Shown here: one piece after another, positions 33,543 to 42,336 of the stretch
How positions within the stretch are numbered: the first letter of the stretch is position 1
Layout: every line of letters starts with the position of its first letter
Source of the DNA: Luteipulveratus flavus
GTDB lineage: Bacteria > Actinomycetota > Actinomycetes > Actinomycetales > Dermatophilaceae
Strand: one strand, 5' to 3'
DNA: 64,000 nt
Assembly (NCBI RefSeq): GCF_029080175.1
Contig: NZ_JARFJC010000049.1
Notes under the pieces: generated by a model
Databases searched by the model: none
What the model was told of the DNA's origin: nothing
What the model saw: the letters and a program-made list of their open reading frames with translations, nothing else
Made by a program: the position numbers and the translations under genes

Positions 33543-34934
33543 GTGACCGACGGAGCGAGCACGGTGGGCTGGGACCAGCACAACGAGGCGGTGGACCACC
33601 TGCGGCGCCAGCTGAGCGCCGTCCCGCAGGGCGAACCGGTACGGCTCGCGAAACGCTCCTCCAACCTCTTCCGGCCGCGGGAGGGCACCGGTCGCCCTGG
33701 GCTGGACGTCTCCGCGCTCGACGGCGTGATCGAGGTCGACCCCGGCCGGCGCACGGCTCAGGTGCAGGGCATGTGCACCTACGAGGACCTGGTCGACGTC
33801 GCGCTCGCCCACGACCTGATGCCGTACGTCGTGCCGCAGCTGCGGACGATCACGCTGGGCGGCGCGGTCACGGGGCTCGGCATCGAGTCCAGCTCGTTCC
33901 GCAACGGCCTGCCGCACGAGTCGGTGCGAGAGATGGACGTCCTCACCGGCAGCGGCGAGATCCTCACCGTGTCGCGGACCGAGCACGAGGACCTCTTCCG
34001 CGCCTTCCCCAACTCCTACGGCTCGCTCGGCTACTCCGTCCGGCTGGAGATCGACCTGGAGCCCGTCGCCCCGTACGTGCACCTGCGCCACCTGCACTTC
34101 GACGACCTCGGCTCGCTCGTGACGACGATGGGCGAGCTGCTGCGGACGCGCGACCTGGACGGCGAGGCGGTCGACTTCCTCGACGGCGTGGTCTTCTCCG
34201 CGACCGAGGGCTACCTGGTGGTCGGCAGCTGGTCGCAGCACGCGCCGTACACCAGCGACTACACGGGCCGGCACATCTTCTACCGCTCGATCCAGCAGCA
34301 CGCCGAGGACTACCTGACCACCCGTGACTACATCTGGCGCTGGGACACCGACTGGTTCTGGTGCTCGCGCGCGTTCGGCGTCCAGAACCCGCGCGTACGA
34401 CCGTTCGTGCCGAAGCGGTTCCTGCGCAGCGACGTCTACGGCAAGGTCATCCGGTTCGAGAACCGCCACCAGTGGTGGGCCCGCAAGGAGGCCCGCCAGG
34501 GCAGGCTGCCGCGGGAGCGCGTCGTGCAGGACGTGGAGATCCCGCTCGAGCGGACCGAGGAGTTCCTCGGCTGGTTCCTGCAGAACCTCCCGATCGAGCC
34601 GATCTGGTTGTGCCCCTTGGCCGTTCGCGACCAGGACCACGACGAGCAGCCCTGGCCGCTGTACCCGCTGCGGGTGGGGGAGCAGTACGTCAACGTCGGC
34701 TTCTGGTCCACCGTCGAGATCCCCGTCGGGGGCAAGGACGGCGACACGAACAAGCGCATCGAGCAGACCGTCGAACGGCTCGGCGGCCACAAGTCCCTCT
34801 ACTCCGACGCCTACTACGACGAGCCCACGTTCTGGGGCCTGTACGGCGGCGAGACGTACCAGCAGGTGAAGAAGACATACGACCCGGACGGGCGGCTGCC
34901 CGACCTCTACGCGAAGGCGGTGGGACGACGATGA
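33543..34934 (+). CDS. tmsA: TmsA-like FAD-dependent oxidoreductase for 10-methyl fatty acids
   Basis: A 463-aa FAD-binding oxidoreductase (FAD_binding_4/DIMINUTO-like). The N-terminal FAD domain is seen as RSSNLFRPREGTGRPGLDVSALDGVIEVDPG and TITLGGAVTGLGIESSSFRNG. The C-terminal part has WRWDTDWFWCSRAFG. In actinobacteria TmsA (BfaA) reduces the 10-methylene group made by TmsB to give 10-methyl branched fatty acids such as tuberculostearic acid. The pairing with the methyltransferase at the next ATG (4-nt overlap) is the main support. The GTG at 33543 has GGAG about 8 nt upstream; ATG at 33513 and GTG at 33423 are possible alternatives. Confidence 0.87.
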   Translation: MTDGASTVGWDQHNEAVDHLRRQLSAVPQGEPVRLAKRSSNLFRPREGTGRPGLDVSALDGVIEVDPGRRTAQVQGMCTYEDLVDVALAHDLMPYVVPQLRTITLGGAVTGLGIESSSFRNGLPHESVREMDVLTGSGEILTVSRTEHEDLFRAFPNSYGSLGYSVRLEIDLEPVAPYVHLRHLHFDDLGSLVTTMGELLRTRDLDGEAVDFLDGVVFSATEGYLVVGSWSQHAPYTSDYTGRHIFYRSIQQHAEDYLTTRDYIWRWDTDWFWCSRAFGVQNPRVRPFVPKRFLRSDVYGKVIRFENRHQWWARKEARQGRLPRERVVQDVEIPLERTEEFLGWFLQNLPIEPIWLCPLAVRDQDHDEQPWPLYPLRVGEQYVNVGFWSTVEIPVGGKDGDTNKRIEQTVERLGGHKSLYSDAYYDEPTFWGLYGGETYQQVKKTYDPDGRLPDLYAKAVGRR

Positions 34935-36208
34935 GCATGACGATCGGCGAGGTGGCGGACAGGGTCTTCGGCACGGACGTGCCGTTCCGGTTCGAGGCTT
35001 ACGACGGATCGGTCGGCGGGCGACAGGGCTCGGACGTCGTGGTGCGCGTCGAGAACGAGCGCGGCCTGCGCTACCTGGTCACCGCGCCCGGAGAGCTGGG
35101 GCTCGCCCGCGCGTACGTCCAGGGCGACCTGTCGCTCATCGGCGTCGACCCCGGTGACCCGTACGACCTGCTGTCGGTCTTCCTGGACAAGGTGACGGTG
35201 CAGCGGCCGACGGTCTCCGAGCTGCGCGACATCTTCCGGTCGCTCGGCATCGCCTCGTTCCGCCCGCCGGAGCTCCCGAGGGAGGAGGCCGTCCCGGCCT
35301 GGCGCCGCGCGGTCGAGGGGCTGCGGCACTCCCGCAACCGGGACGCCGAGGCGATCCACCACCACTACGACGTGAGCAACGCCTTCTACGAGATGGTGCT
35401 CGGCCCGTCGATGACGTACACCTGCGCGTGCTACCCGCAGGACTCCTCGACCCTGGAGGAGGCCCAGGCCCACAAGTACGACCTGGTGGCCCGCAAGCTG
35501 GGTCTGCAGCCGGGTATGCGGCTGCTGGACGTCGGGTGCGGGTGGGGTGGCATGGTGCGGCACGCCGTCGAGCACTACGGCGTCACCGCGCTCGGCGTGA
35601 CCCTGTCGGCGGAGCAGGCGTCCTGGGCGCAGCAGCGCATCAAGGAGACCGGTCTGGACGACCGCGCCGAGGTGCGCCACCTGGACTACCGGGACGTGCC
35701 CGAGGGCGGCTTCGACGCCATCAGCTCGATCGGCCTCACCGAGCACATCGGCATCAAGAACTACCCGTCGTACTTCACCTTCCTGCACGGCAAGCTGCGC
35801 GAGGGCGGCCGGTTGCTGAACCACTCGATCACCCGACCGGAGAACACCTCCAACGGCCTCAAGCGAGGCGGCTTCATCGACCGCTACGTGTTCCCCGACG
35901 GTGAGCTCGCCGGCGTGGGCACCATCGTGAGCGCGATGCAGGACCACGGGTTCGAGATCCGGCACACCGAGGACCTGCGCGAGCACTACGCACGCACGAC
36001 GCGGGCCTGGTGCAAGAACCTCAGCGCGAGCTGGGACGCCTGCGTCGCGGAGGCCGGCCAGGGCACCGCCCGGGTGTGGGGCCTGTACATGGCGGGTTCG
36101 TCGCTGGGGTTCGAGCGCAACTGGATCCAGCTGCACCAGGTGCTCGGCGTGAAGGTCGGCGCGGACGGGGACGCGCACTACCCGCTGCGTCCCACCTTCG
36201 GCGTCTGA
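34931..36208 (+). CDS. tmsB: TmsB-like SAM-dependent 10-methylene fatty-acid synthase
   Basis: A 425-aa member of the cyclopropane-fatty-acid synthase family. It adds the methylene from S-adenosylmethionine to C10 of an oleoyl chain of membrane phospholipids. The SAM-binding motif is LLDVGCGWGGM starting at residue 198. Other family hallmarks are IHHHYDVSNAFYEMVLGPSMTYTCACY and FDAISSIGLTEHIG. The extra N-terminal domain of about 100 residues is typical of UfaA1/TmsB rather than classical Cfa. The ATG overlaps the tmsA stop as ATGA. A third gene, tmsC, found in some actinobacterial operons, is not present; a terminator follows at once. Confidence 0.9.
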   Translation: MSMTIGEVADRVFGTDVPFRFEAYDGSVGGRQGSDVVVRVENERGLRYLVTAPGELGLARAYVQGDLSLIGVDPGDPYDLLSVFLDKVTVQRPTVSELRDIFRSLGIASFRPPELPREEAVPAWRRAVEGLRHSRNRDAEAIHHHYDVSNAFYEMVLGPSMTYTCACYPQDSSTLEEAQAHKYDLVARKLGLQPGMRLLDVGCGWGGMVRHAVEHYGVTALGVTLSAEQASWAQQRIKETGLDDRAEVRHLDYRDVPEGGFDAISSIGLTEHIGIKNYPSYFTFLHGKLREGGRLLNHSITRPENTSNGLKRGGFIDRYVFPDGELAGVGTIVSAMQDHGFEIRHTEDLREHYARTTRAWCKNLSASWDACVAEAGQGTARVWGLYMAGSSLGFERNWIQLHQVLGVKVGADGDAHYPLRPTFGV

Positions 36209-36218
36209 GGATCGTTCC

Positions 36219-36249
36219 GACCTCCCGTGCACCCCGGTGACGGGAGGTC
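36219..36249 (+). terminator. hairpin terminator after tmsB
   Basis: GACCTCCCGT (36219-36228) pairs perfectly with ACGGGAGGTC (36240-36249) across an 11-nt loop, starting 10 bp after the tmsB stop. Confidence 0.8.
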
Positions 36250-36338
36250 GGGTCTATCGCCCGGAGAAATAGGGTGGTGGGCGAGGGCGTTGGGTCCAGT
36301 AAGGTGATACGCCTGCCGCCGGAACATCGGCGCGCACC

Positions 36339-36344
36339 TTGACA
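36339..36344 (+). promoter_or_regulatory. possible -35 element of ssrA
   Basis: A consensus TTGACA lies 27 nt before the 5' end of the tmRNA (28 nt before its first base). A 17-bp spacer would place the -10 at 36362-36367 (GCTCGT), which is weak, so the promoter assignment rests mostly on the -35. Confidence 0.4.
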
Positions 36345-36371
36345 GCTGAACAGCGTGACGTGCTCGTCCCT

Positions 36372-36739
36372 GGGGGTGATCGGTTTCGACGTTGATCGCC
36401 GTTGCAGGAGAAGCGGGCCGAGGATGCACGGTTATCTCGTTAACGCTCCGTGCAAAACCAATAGGTGCCAATTCCAAGCGCACCGACTTCGCCCTCGCCG
36501 CCTGAGCGAGCCTCGAAGTCCGTCAGCCTGAGCTAGCTTCCGTCTCAGTGCCTGGCGTCAGCTAGGAAGCTCGCTGCGTCGTCATGCCGAGGGGCGACGC
36601 GGGACTCTTACTCGGCTGGGCCTGTCAGGGAACGTGTGCGCGCGAGCCCTGGGGCCGAGAAAATCCTCAGCGCACTGCGCCCGGAGAAGTCCTTCTTCGC
36701 GCTCAGCGGACGCGGGTTCGATTCCCGCCACCTCCACCA
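36372..36739 (+). ncRNA. ssrA: transfer-messenger RNA (tmRNA)
   Basis: A 368-nt tmRNA that rescues stalled ribosomes together with SmpB. The 5' end GGGGGUG (36372-36378) pairs with CACCUCC (36729-36735) as a 7-bp acceptor stem with one G-U pair, followed by an encoded ACCA (36736-36739). The 3' part has the T-arm GGGUUCGAUUCCC. The tag starts at the resume codon GCC (36467) and reads ANSKRTDFALAA, then UGA at 36503-36505; the ending ALAA is the usual proteolysis signal. The remaining length matches the pseudoknot region, though I did not fold each pseudoknot. Confidence 0.96.
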
Positions 36740-36785
36740 CCAGTACCGGCACGTCACGCTGTTCTCGCTGTCCTCCCCATGAGGC

Positions 36786-37403
36786 TCAGCCGAGCGCCCA
36801 CCGCACGCGCAGCCGCGCCTGGACGGTGTGCTGGCCCACCTCCACGCCGCCGTCGCCGGCCGCCATCGCCATCCGGGCCATCGGCGCGGGGCCGTTGCTC
36901 TGCTCGGGCTCGTCGATCGCGAGCACCTGGCCGAGATCGCGCCCGGCGAGGTCGACCAGGTCACGGGCCTGCCGGAGCGCGTCGTCGTACGCCGCCCGTC
37001 GGGCCTGGTCCTGCAGCGCGGCCGGGTCCTCCACCGCCAGCTGCACCGACTCCAGGCGGAAGGCGTTGCCGACAGCCCCCGCGCCGGCGCTGAGCAGGCT
37101 GCCCACCGTGCTCGGGTCGCGCCACAGCACGTGCAGCCGGTGGGTCGCCTCGTACCCGGCGGGCTGGGCCTCCGGACCCCAGCGGGTGTCAACGGAGACG
37201 CCCAGCGTGCGGACGTCCGTGTCGCGTACGCCTTGCTCGCGCAGCGTCGCCCCCAGCCGCTGCGCCGCGGTCTGGCACGTCTCGAGAGCCACGCTGACGT
37301 CCCGCGCCTCGGCGCGAGCGGCCAGCACGACACGGACGACGTCAGGAGACCCCGCTGCGCTGCCGGAACCGATGACGGTGATGCTGTGGTCGGGGGCGGT
37401 CAT
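36786..37403 (-). CDS. SIMPL domain protein (YggE/BP26 family)
   Basis: A 205-aa protein consisting of one SIMPL domain. The N-terminus HSITVIGSGSAAGSPDVVRVVLAARAEARDV is the family opening, and SLLSAGAGAVGNAFRLESVQLAVED and AYDDALRQARDLVDLAGRDLGQVLAIDE are the conserved middle. Members form channel-like rings in the envelope of other bacteria, but this one lacks a clear signal peptide, so it is probably cytoplasmic. It converges with ssrA, whose 3' end is 46 bp away. Exact function unknown. Confidence 0.83.
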   Translation of the reverse strand: MTAPDHSITVIGSGSAAGSPDVVRVVLAARAEARDVSVALETCQTAAQRLGATLREQGVRDTDVRTLGVSVDTRWGPEAQPAGYEATHRLHVLWRDPSTVGSLLSAGAGAVGNAFRLESVQLAVEDPAALQDQARRAAYDDALRQARDLVDLAGRDLGQVLAIDEPEQSNGPAPMARMAMAAGDGGVEVGQHTVQARLRVRWALG

Positions 37404-37468
37404 GGTCGTGACTCTTGCACACGGACGCGCGGGGAGACGGGCGGCGGACCGCCTGACACAATCCCGGT

Positions 37469-37798
37469 GTGAACCCGTTCGCCGAGCGGAGCTCGCGAGA
37501 GGACCAGGACGCCGCGCCCGTCGGAGGCCGCGGCGACGCTCTGGTGTGGACGGCGCTCGGCGTGGCGCTCGTCGGGGTCGGTTGGGGCGTCCACCGGCTG
37601 CTGATCATCGGTGTCGGCGTCTTCGTGCTCGTGCCCGGCCTGCTGATGCTGCTGCTGGACCGGATCGCCGGCAGACGTCCGGCGGTGCGCAGCGACTCCC
37701 ACCGCCGGACGCGGCACCGGGCCGACGCGGCGCGGGCGGGCGGCGGCGCGACCCGGGCCCGGCACGACCACGACGACACCGGGGGTTCAGCGGGCTGA
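37469..37798 (+). CDS. small two-helix membrane protein, unknown function
   Basis: A 109-aa protein with two adjacent membrane helices (VWTALGVALVGVGWGVHRLL and IIGVGVFVLVPGLLMLLL) and charged ends; the C-terminal tail is rich in Arg, His and Asp (RHRADAARAGGGATRARHDHDD). The GTG at 37469 stands 6 nt after CACAAT, a -10-like box, suggesting a leaderless transcript. It is divergent from the SIMPL gene and 59 bp before malic enzyme. No family recognised. Confidence 0.6.
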   Translation: MNPFAERSSREDQDAAPVGGRGDALVWTALGVALVGVGWGVHRLLIIGVGVFVLVPGLLMLLLDRIAGRRPAVRSDSHRRTRHRADAARAGGGATRARHDHDDTGGSAG

Positions 37799-37857
37799 CA
37801 CCGCGGCGGCGGCGCCCCGCGCGCGGCCGATCGCAGCGGCGGTCCACAATACTTCGC

Positions 37858-39318
37858 ATGAGCTCTGTGCCGTCCGTGTCGAACTCGATCACCGTCCGCC
37901 TCGAGCTTCCGGGTCGGGCCACGGCCGTCAGTGAGCTGACCACGGCGGTCGAGCGCAGCGGCGGCCTCATCACCGCTCTGGACATCACCTCGGCCAGGAG
38001 CGACCGCCTGCGCGTCGACGTCACGGCCGCAGCGCGCGACACCGGGCACGCCGACGACCTGGTCGAGGCGATGCGCGCCGTCGACGGCGTCGAGATCGGC
38101 AAGGTGTCCGACCGGACGTTCCTCGCTCACCTCGGCGGCAAGCTCAAGATCGAGCCGAAGGTGCCGATCCGCAACCGCGACGACCTGTCGCTGATCTACA
38201 CCCCGGGCGTCGCGCGCGTGTGCCTGGCGATCGCCGACAACCCCGACGACGCCCGTCGGCTCACCATCAAGCGCAACACCGTCGCGGTCGTGACCGACGG
38301 TACGGCCGTGCTCGGCCTGGGCGACATCGGTCCGCTGGCCGCGCTGCCGGTGATGGAGGGGAAGGCGGCGCTGTTCAAGCGCTTCGCCGACATCGACGCG
38401 TTCCCGATCTGCCTGGACACCCAGGACACCGAGGAGATCATCCGCACGGTCAAGGCGATCGCTCCGGTCTTCGCCGGTGTGAACCTGGAGGACATCTCCG
38501 CCCCGCGCTGCTTCGAGGTCGAGGCCCGGCTGCGCGAGGAGCTGGACATCCCGGTCTTCCACGACGACCAGCACGGCACCGCGATCGTGACGCTGGCCGC
38601 GCTGCGCAACGCGCTCCGCGTCGTCGACAAGGAGCTCTCCGAGGTCCGCGTCGTGATGAGCGGCGCGGGTGCGGCCGGCACCGCCATCCTCAAGCTGCTG
38701 CTGCGAGCGGGAGCCCGCGACGTCGTGGTGGCGGACATCGACGGCGTCGTCCACCGGGAGCGGGCCGACATCGCCGGCGGCGGCAAGGAGCACCTGGCCT
38801 GGGTCGCCGAGCACACCAACCCCGAGGGTCGCTCCGGCACGCTGCGGGAGGCGCTGGCCGGCGCGGACGTCTTCATCGGCGTCTCGGCTCCGAACGTCCT
38901 GCAGGGCCAGGACATCGCGACGATGGCCGACGACGCGATCGTCTTCGCGCTCGCCAACCCCGTGCCCGAGGTCGACCCGGTCGAGGCCGCCAAGCACGCG
39001 ACCGTCGTCGCGACCGGGCGCAGCGACTTCGCCAACCAGATCAACAACGTGCTGGTTTTCCCCGGCGTGTTCCGCGGGCTCATCGACGCCGCGGCCAACC
39101 GCATCTCCGACAACGTCATGCTGGCCGCGGCCAAGGCTCTCTCGGACACCGTGTCCGCCGACGAGCGCAACCCCGCGTACATCGTGCCGAGCGTCTTCCA
39201 CCCCGGTGTCGCCAAGGTGGTGGCGACCGCCGTGACGGAGGCCGCCCGGGCGGACGTCGGTGAGAGCGCGGCCGAGCAGGAGGGCTCCGACGCACCGCAG
39301 CAGGCGATGCCGGTCTGA
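37858..39318 (+). CDS. NAD-dependent malic enzyme with N-terminal ACT-like domain
   Basis: A 486-aa oxidative decarboxylase converting malate to pyruvate and CO2. Residues 1-85 form an ACT-like domain (ITVRLELPGRATAVSELTTAVERSGG), as in other actinobacterial malic enzymes, and may sense a ligand. The catalytic part has SLIYTPGVARVC, EGKAALFKRFADIDAFPICLD with the metal-binding region, PVFHDDQHGTAIVTLAALRNAL, and the Rossmann motif VVMSGAGAAGTAILKLLL. The malic NAD-binding domain ends in FALANPVPEVDP. The phosphotransacetylase domain of the large enzymes is absent. The ATG follows CACAAT by 7 nt. Confidence 0.93.
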   Translation: MSSVPSVSNSITVRLELPGRATAVSELTTAVERSGGLITALDITSARSDRLRVDVTAAARDTGHADDLVEAMRAVDGVEIGKVSDRTFLAHLGGKLKIEPKVPIRNRDDLSLIYTPGVARVCLAIADNPDDARRLTIKRNTVAVVTDGTAVLGLGDIGPLAALPVMEGKAALFKRFADIDAFPICLDTQDTEEIIRTVKAIAPVFAGVNLEDISAPRCFEVEARLREELDIPVFHDDQHGTAIVTLAALRNALRVVDKELSEVRVVMSGAGAAGTAILKLLLRAGARDVVVADIDGVVHRERADIAGGGKEHLAWVAEHTNPEGRSGTLREALAGADVFIGVSAPNVLQGQDIATMADDAIVFALANPVPEVDPVEAAKHATVVATGRSDFANQINNVLVFPGVFRGLIDAAANRISDNVMLAAAKALSDTVSADERNPAYIVPSVFHPGVAKVVATAVTEAARADVGESAAEQEGSDAPQQAMPV

Positions 39319-39375
39319 CCCATCGGGTGGCGGACCTCACGTCCACCTCGTTCATTACCACACCTCCACGGCCGG

Positions 39376-39381
39376 TATGCT
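39376..39381 (+). promoter_or_regulatory. promoter of the DEAD-box helicase with a long 5' leader
   Basis: TATGCT is a good -10 box; a TSS near 39388 would give a leader of about 124 nt before the GTG at 39512. No riboswitch class is recognised. Helicase genes of this group often have long structured leaders linked to cold response or autoregulation, which is inference here. Confidence 0.45.
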
Positions 39382-39511
39382 GGAGGTTCATCAGTACGCG
39401 ATCTTGCGTTCCCTTCCTTGAGCGCCGAGATCTGAACGCCGCTTGGTCGACCCCGTAGAGGTCCGACTCCGACAACGACGCGGCCCGGTACTCAACGTGA
39501 AGTGAGATGAC

Positions 39512-41710
39512 GTGAAGGCATCACGCCCTGGGCAGAGCCATGCCCCCAAGAAGGCCCGCTGGACCCGCACCCAGAAGGTGGAGGCGCAGCGCGCCGCGGT
39601 CCGCAAGCAGGTCAAGAGCAACCGCGCCGACGCGGCCCGGGACGACCGTCCGGGCGGCGACGACCGGCGCAACCGCGACGAGCGTTGGACGCGGGACGAC
39701 CGTGGCCGTGGCCGGGACGACCGCGGCGGCTACCAGGGCCGTAACGACGGCGACCGCGGTGGCTACCGCGGCTCACGGGACCGCGACGACCGTGGCGGCT
39801 ACCAGGGCCGAGGCGACAGCGACCGCGGTGGGTACCGGGGTTCGCGCGACCGGGACGACCGCAGTGGCTTCCGCGGTCGGGACGACCGCAGCAGGGGCGG
39901 CTACGGCGAGCGTCGCGACCGGGACGACCGTGGCGGCTACCAGGGCCGCAATGACGGTGACCGTGGTGGGTACCGGGGTTCGCGGGACCGCGACGACCGC
40001 GGTGGCTACCAGGGCCGTAACGACCGGGGTGGCTACCAGGGCCGCAATGACGGTGACCGTGGTGGGTACCGGGGTTCGCGGGACCGCGACGACCGCGGTG
40101 GCTACCAGGGCCGTAACGACCGCCGCGAGCGTCCGTCGTTCGACCGCGGACCGAGCGAGCGTCGCGAGCGCCCGGCCTACGAGCGTCGTGACAACCGCGG
40201 CGGTGCGGACCAGGGGCACGAGCAGAGTGCCGACCTCGTCCGCGACAGCGCGCCGCAGGCGCCCACCAAGCCGGCGCCGCACGAGCGGGTCGACCTGAGC
40301 GACAACGGTTTCGCCGCTCTCGGCCTGCCCGACGCGATCGCCGAGCGCCTGGCGCGCGACGGCATCACCACGCCGTTCCCGATCCAGGCCGCCACGATCC
40401 CGGACGCCCTCGCCGGCAAGGACGTGCTCGGCCGCGGGCGTACCGGCTCGGGCAAGACCCTCTCCTTCGGGCTGCCGACGCTGGCGCGCCTCGCCGCCGG
40501 CGGGAAGGCGCGACCGCACCAGCCGCGCGCCATCGTGCTGACCCCGACGCGTGAGCTAGCCATGCAGGTGAGCGACGCGCTGCAGCCGCTCGTGCACGTC
40601 GTGGGCCTGCGCCACAAGCTGGTCGCCGGCGGCATGCCGTACGAGCCGCAGCTGCAGGCGCTGGAGCGCGGTGTGGACCTGCTCATCGCCACGCCGGGTC
40701 GGCTGAGCGACCTCATCGAGCGCGGTGCCGCCGACCTGTCCCGGGTCGAGGTCGCGATCCTCGACGAGGCCGACCACATGGCCGAGATGGGCTTCCTGGA
40801 GGCCATCACCGAGATCCTCGACCTGATCCCGGAGGGCGGCCAGCGCCTGCTCTTCTCCGCGACGCTCGACCGGGGGATCGACACCCTCGTCGAGAAGTAC
40901 CTCGTCGACCCGGTGACGCACTCGACCGACGACGCCCAGGCGTCCGTCACGACGATGTCCCACCACGCGCTGCTGATCGAGCCGCGCGACAAGAAGGCCG
41001 TCACCGCGGAGGTCGCGAACCGCCCCGGTCGTACGGTCGTCTTCTGCCGGACCAAGCTCGGCGCCGACCGCATCGCCGGCGAGCTGCGCGACCTCGGTGT
41101 CGTCGCGGCCGCCCTGCACGGCGGTCTGAACCAGAGCCAGCGCAACAAGGTCCTGTCGGCGTTCAAGGACGGCCGGGTGCCGGTCCTCGTCGCCACCGAC
41201 GTCGCGGCGCGCGGTATCCACGTCGACGACGTGGGCGTGGTGCTCCAGGTCGACCCGCCGGCGGACCACAAGGACTACCTGCACCGCGCCGGCCGTACGG
41301 CTCGTGCCGGTGAGGAGGGCACCGTGGTGACCCTCGCGCTGCCGCACCAGCGGCGGACGGTCCAGCGGCTGCTGGACGACGCGGGCGTCGACACGCAGCT
41401 GCAGCGCGCCCAGCCGGGCGACGCGGTGATCGCCGACGCCGGCGGCAGCACCCCCGATGGTCACCCGGTCAGCGACGACGACCTCTACCGGCTGCTCACC
41501 CCGGCTCGCAGCGGGCGCGGCGGTCCTCGGCGCGGCGGCTACGGCCAGCGGTCGGGTGGCTACGGACAGCGTTCCGGCGGCTACGGGCAGCGCTCCGGCG
41601 GTCCCGGGCAGCGCTCGGGCGGTCAGCGCGGCGGCTACCGCGGCGACCGCGACCGGGGTTCGTCCTACGGCGGCGCCGGCCGAGGTGGCCGATCCCGTCA
41701 CGGTGAGTGA
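39512..41710 (+). CDS. DEAD-box RNA helicase with Arg/Gly-rich repeat tails
   Basis: A 732-aa SF2 RNA helicase. Residues about 45-235 are disordered and consist of degenerate repeats of the type DRGGYQGRN/DRGGYRGSRDRD. The Q-motif and helicase core follow: GRTGSGKT (Lys315), DEAD at 418-421 (LDEADHM), SATLDRG, and motif VI-like YLHRAGRTARAGEEG. The C-terminal tail has four imperfect GGYGQRSGG units and RGG motifs. Such tails bind RNA and can promote condensates; ribosome assembly or cold adaptation is the usual role of DEAD proteins like CsdA/RhlE. The DNA of the N-terminal repeats contains an exact 92-bp duplication (39935-40026 and 40031-40122). The GTG has GTGAGA upstream. Confidence 0.93.
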   Translation: MKASRPGQSHAPKKARWTRTQKVEAQRAAVRKQVKSNRADAARDDRPGGDDRRNRDERWTRDDRGRGRDDRGGYQGRNDGDRGGYRGSRDRDDRGGYQGRGDSDRGGYRGSRDRDDRSGFRGRDDRSRGGYGERRDRDDRGGYQGRNDGDRGGYRGSRDRDDRGGYQGRNDRGGYQGRNDGDRGGYRGSRDRDDRGGYQGRNDRRERPSFDRGPSERRERPAYERRDNRGGADQGHEQSADLVRDSAPQAPTKPAPHERVDLSDNGFAALGLPDAIAERLARDGITTPFPIQAATIPDALAGKDVLGRGRTGSGKTLSFGLPTLARLAAGGKARPHQPRAIVLTPTRELAMQVSDALQPLVHVVGLRHKLVAGGMPYEPQLQALERGVDLLIATPGRLSDLIERGAADLSRVEVAILDEADHMAEMGFLEAITEILDLIPEGGQRLLFSATLDRGIDTLVEKYLVDPVTHSTDDAQASVTTMSHHALLIEPRDKKAVTAEVANRPGRTVVFCRTKLGADRIAGELRDLGVVAAALHGGLNQSQRNKVLSAFKDGRVPVLVATDVAARGIHVDDVGVVLQVDPPADHKDYLHRAGRTARAGEEGTVVTLALPHQRRTVQRLLDDAGVDTQLQRAQPGDAVIADAGGSTPDGHPVSDDDLYRLLTPARSGRGGPRRGGYGQRSGGYGQRSGGYGQRSGGPGQRSGGQRGGYRGDRDRGSSYGGAGRGGRSRHGE
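39935..40122 (+). repeat. 92-bp exact direct duplication inside the helicase gene
   Basis: Bases 39935-40026 recur identically at 40031-40122, offset 96 bp (32 codons), encoding two identical GYQGRNDGDRGGYRGSRDRD-type units. Sequence identity at third positions points to recent duplication or gene conversion. Confidence 0.85.
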
Positions 41711-41731
41711 CGCCCGGGTCACAATGATCGC

Positions 41732-42301
41732 GTGACGGACCTCACCGGGCGGCTGCTGGTCGCCGCGCCACGGCCGGGTGGCGACGAGGCGGTCGAGGGC
41801 GACGTCTTCGACCGCAGCGTCGTGCTGGTCCTGCACCACGACGACGACGGCGCCCACGGCCTGGTGCTCAACCGGCCGCTGGGCGCCGACGTCGACGCCG
41901 TCCTGCCCGGCTGGCAGGAGCACGTCTCGTCCCCGCAGTGCCTGTTCCAGGGCGGTCCGGTGTCGCTGGACTCCGCGCTCGGTCTGGTGTCCGTCCCGGG
42001 CGCCGACAGTTCCCTCGGCATCAAGCGGCTCTTCGGGGCCGTCGGGCTGGTGGACCTGGACGCCCCGCCCGTCGTGGTCATGCCCGAGGTCGCCGCGCTG
42101 CGGATCTTCGCGGGGTACGCCGGGTGGACCGGTGGCCAACTCGAGGGGGAGATCCGTACCGGCTCCTGGTACGTCGTCGACGCCGAGGCGCGCGATGCGT
42201 TCACCGAGCAGCCGGACGACCTGTGGGGTGAGGTGCTGCGGCGCCAGTCCGGGGCGCTGCGGCTGGTGGCCACCTACCCGGCCGACCCGTCGATGAACTG
42301 A
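41732..42301 (+). CDS. YqgE/AlgH (UPF0301) family protein
   Basis: A 189-aa cytoplasmic protein of the DUF179 family. Conserved segments are GRLLVAAPRPGGDEAVEGDVFDRSVVLVLHHDDDGAHGLVLNRPLG at the N-terminus, FQGGPV, and RIFAGYAGWTGGQLEGEIRTGSWYVV. Function is unresolved; homologues have been linked to transcriptional control of alginate genes, without a proven mechanism. The GTG at 41732 follows CACAAT by 6 nt and lies 21 bp after the helicase stop. Confidence 0.9.
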   Translation: MTDLTGRLLVAAPRPGGDEAVEGDVFDRSVVLVLHHDDDGAHGLVLNRPLGADVDAVLPGWQEHVSSPQCLFQGGPVSLDSALGLVSVPGADSSLGIKRLFGAVGLVDLDAPPVVVMPEVAALRIFAGYAGWTGGQLEGEIRTGSWYVVDAEARDAFTEQPDDLWGEVLRRQSGALRLVATYPADPSMN

Positions 42302-42323
42302 TCGCCGGTGCGCACGACCCGCC

Positions 42324-42329
42324 TAGACT
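42324..42329 (+). promoter_or_regulatory. -10 box of the DUF3039 gene (leaderless start)
   Basis: TAGACT lies 7 nt before the ATG at 42337; no Shine-Dalgarno sequence is present. Confidence 0.5.
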
Positions 42330-42336
42330 CGGCTCC

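Noticed and set aside
36580..36740. tRNA gene ending in CCACCA near 36739
   Set aside because: This is the tRNA-like 3' domain of the tmRNA, pairing with 36372-36378.
39700..40140. Repeat array considered as CRISPR
   Set aside because: The repeats are in frame, vary as codons encoding Arg/Gly-rich units, have no unique spacers and lie inside a helicase gene.
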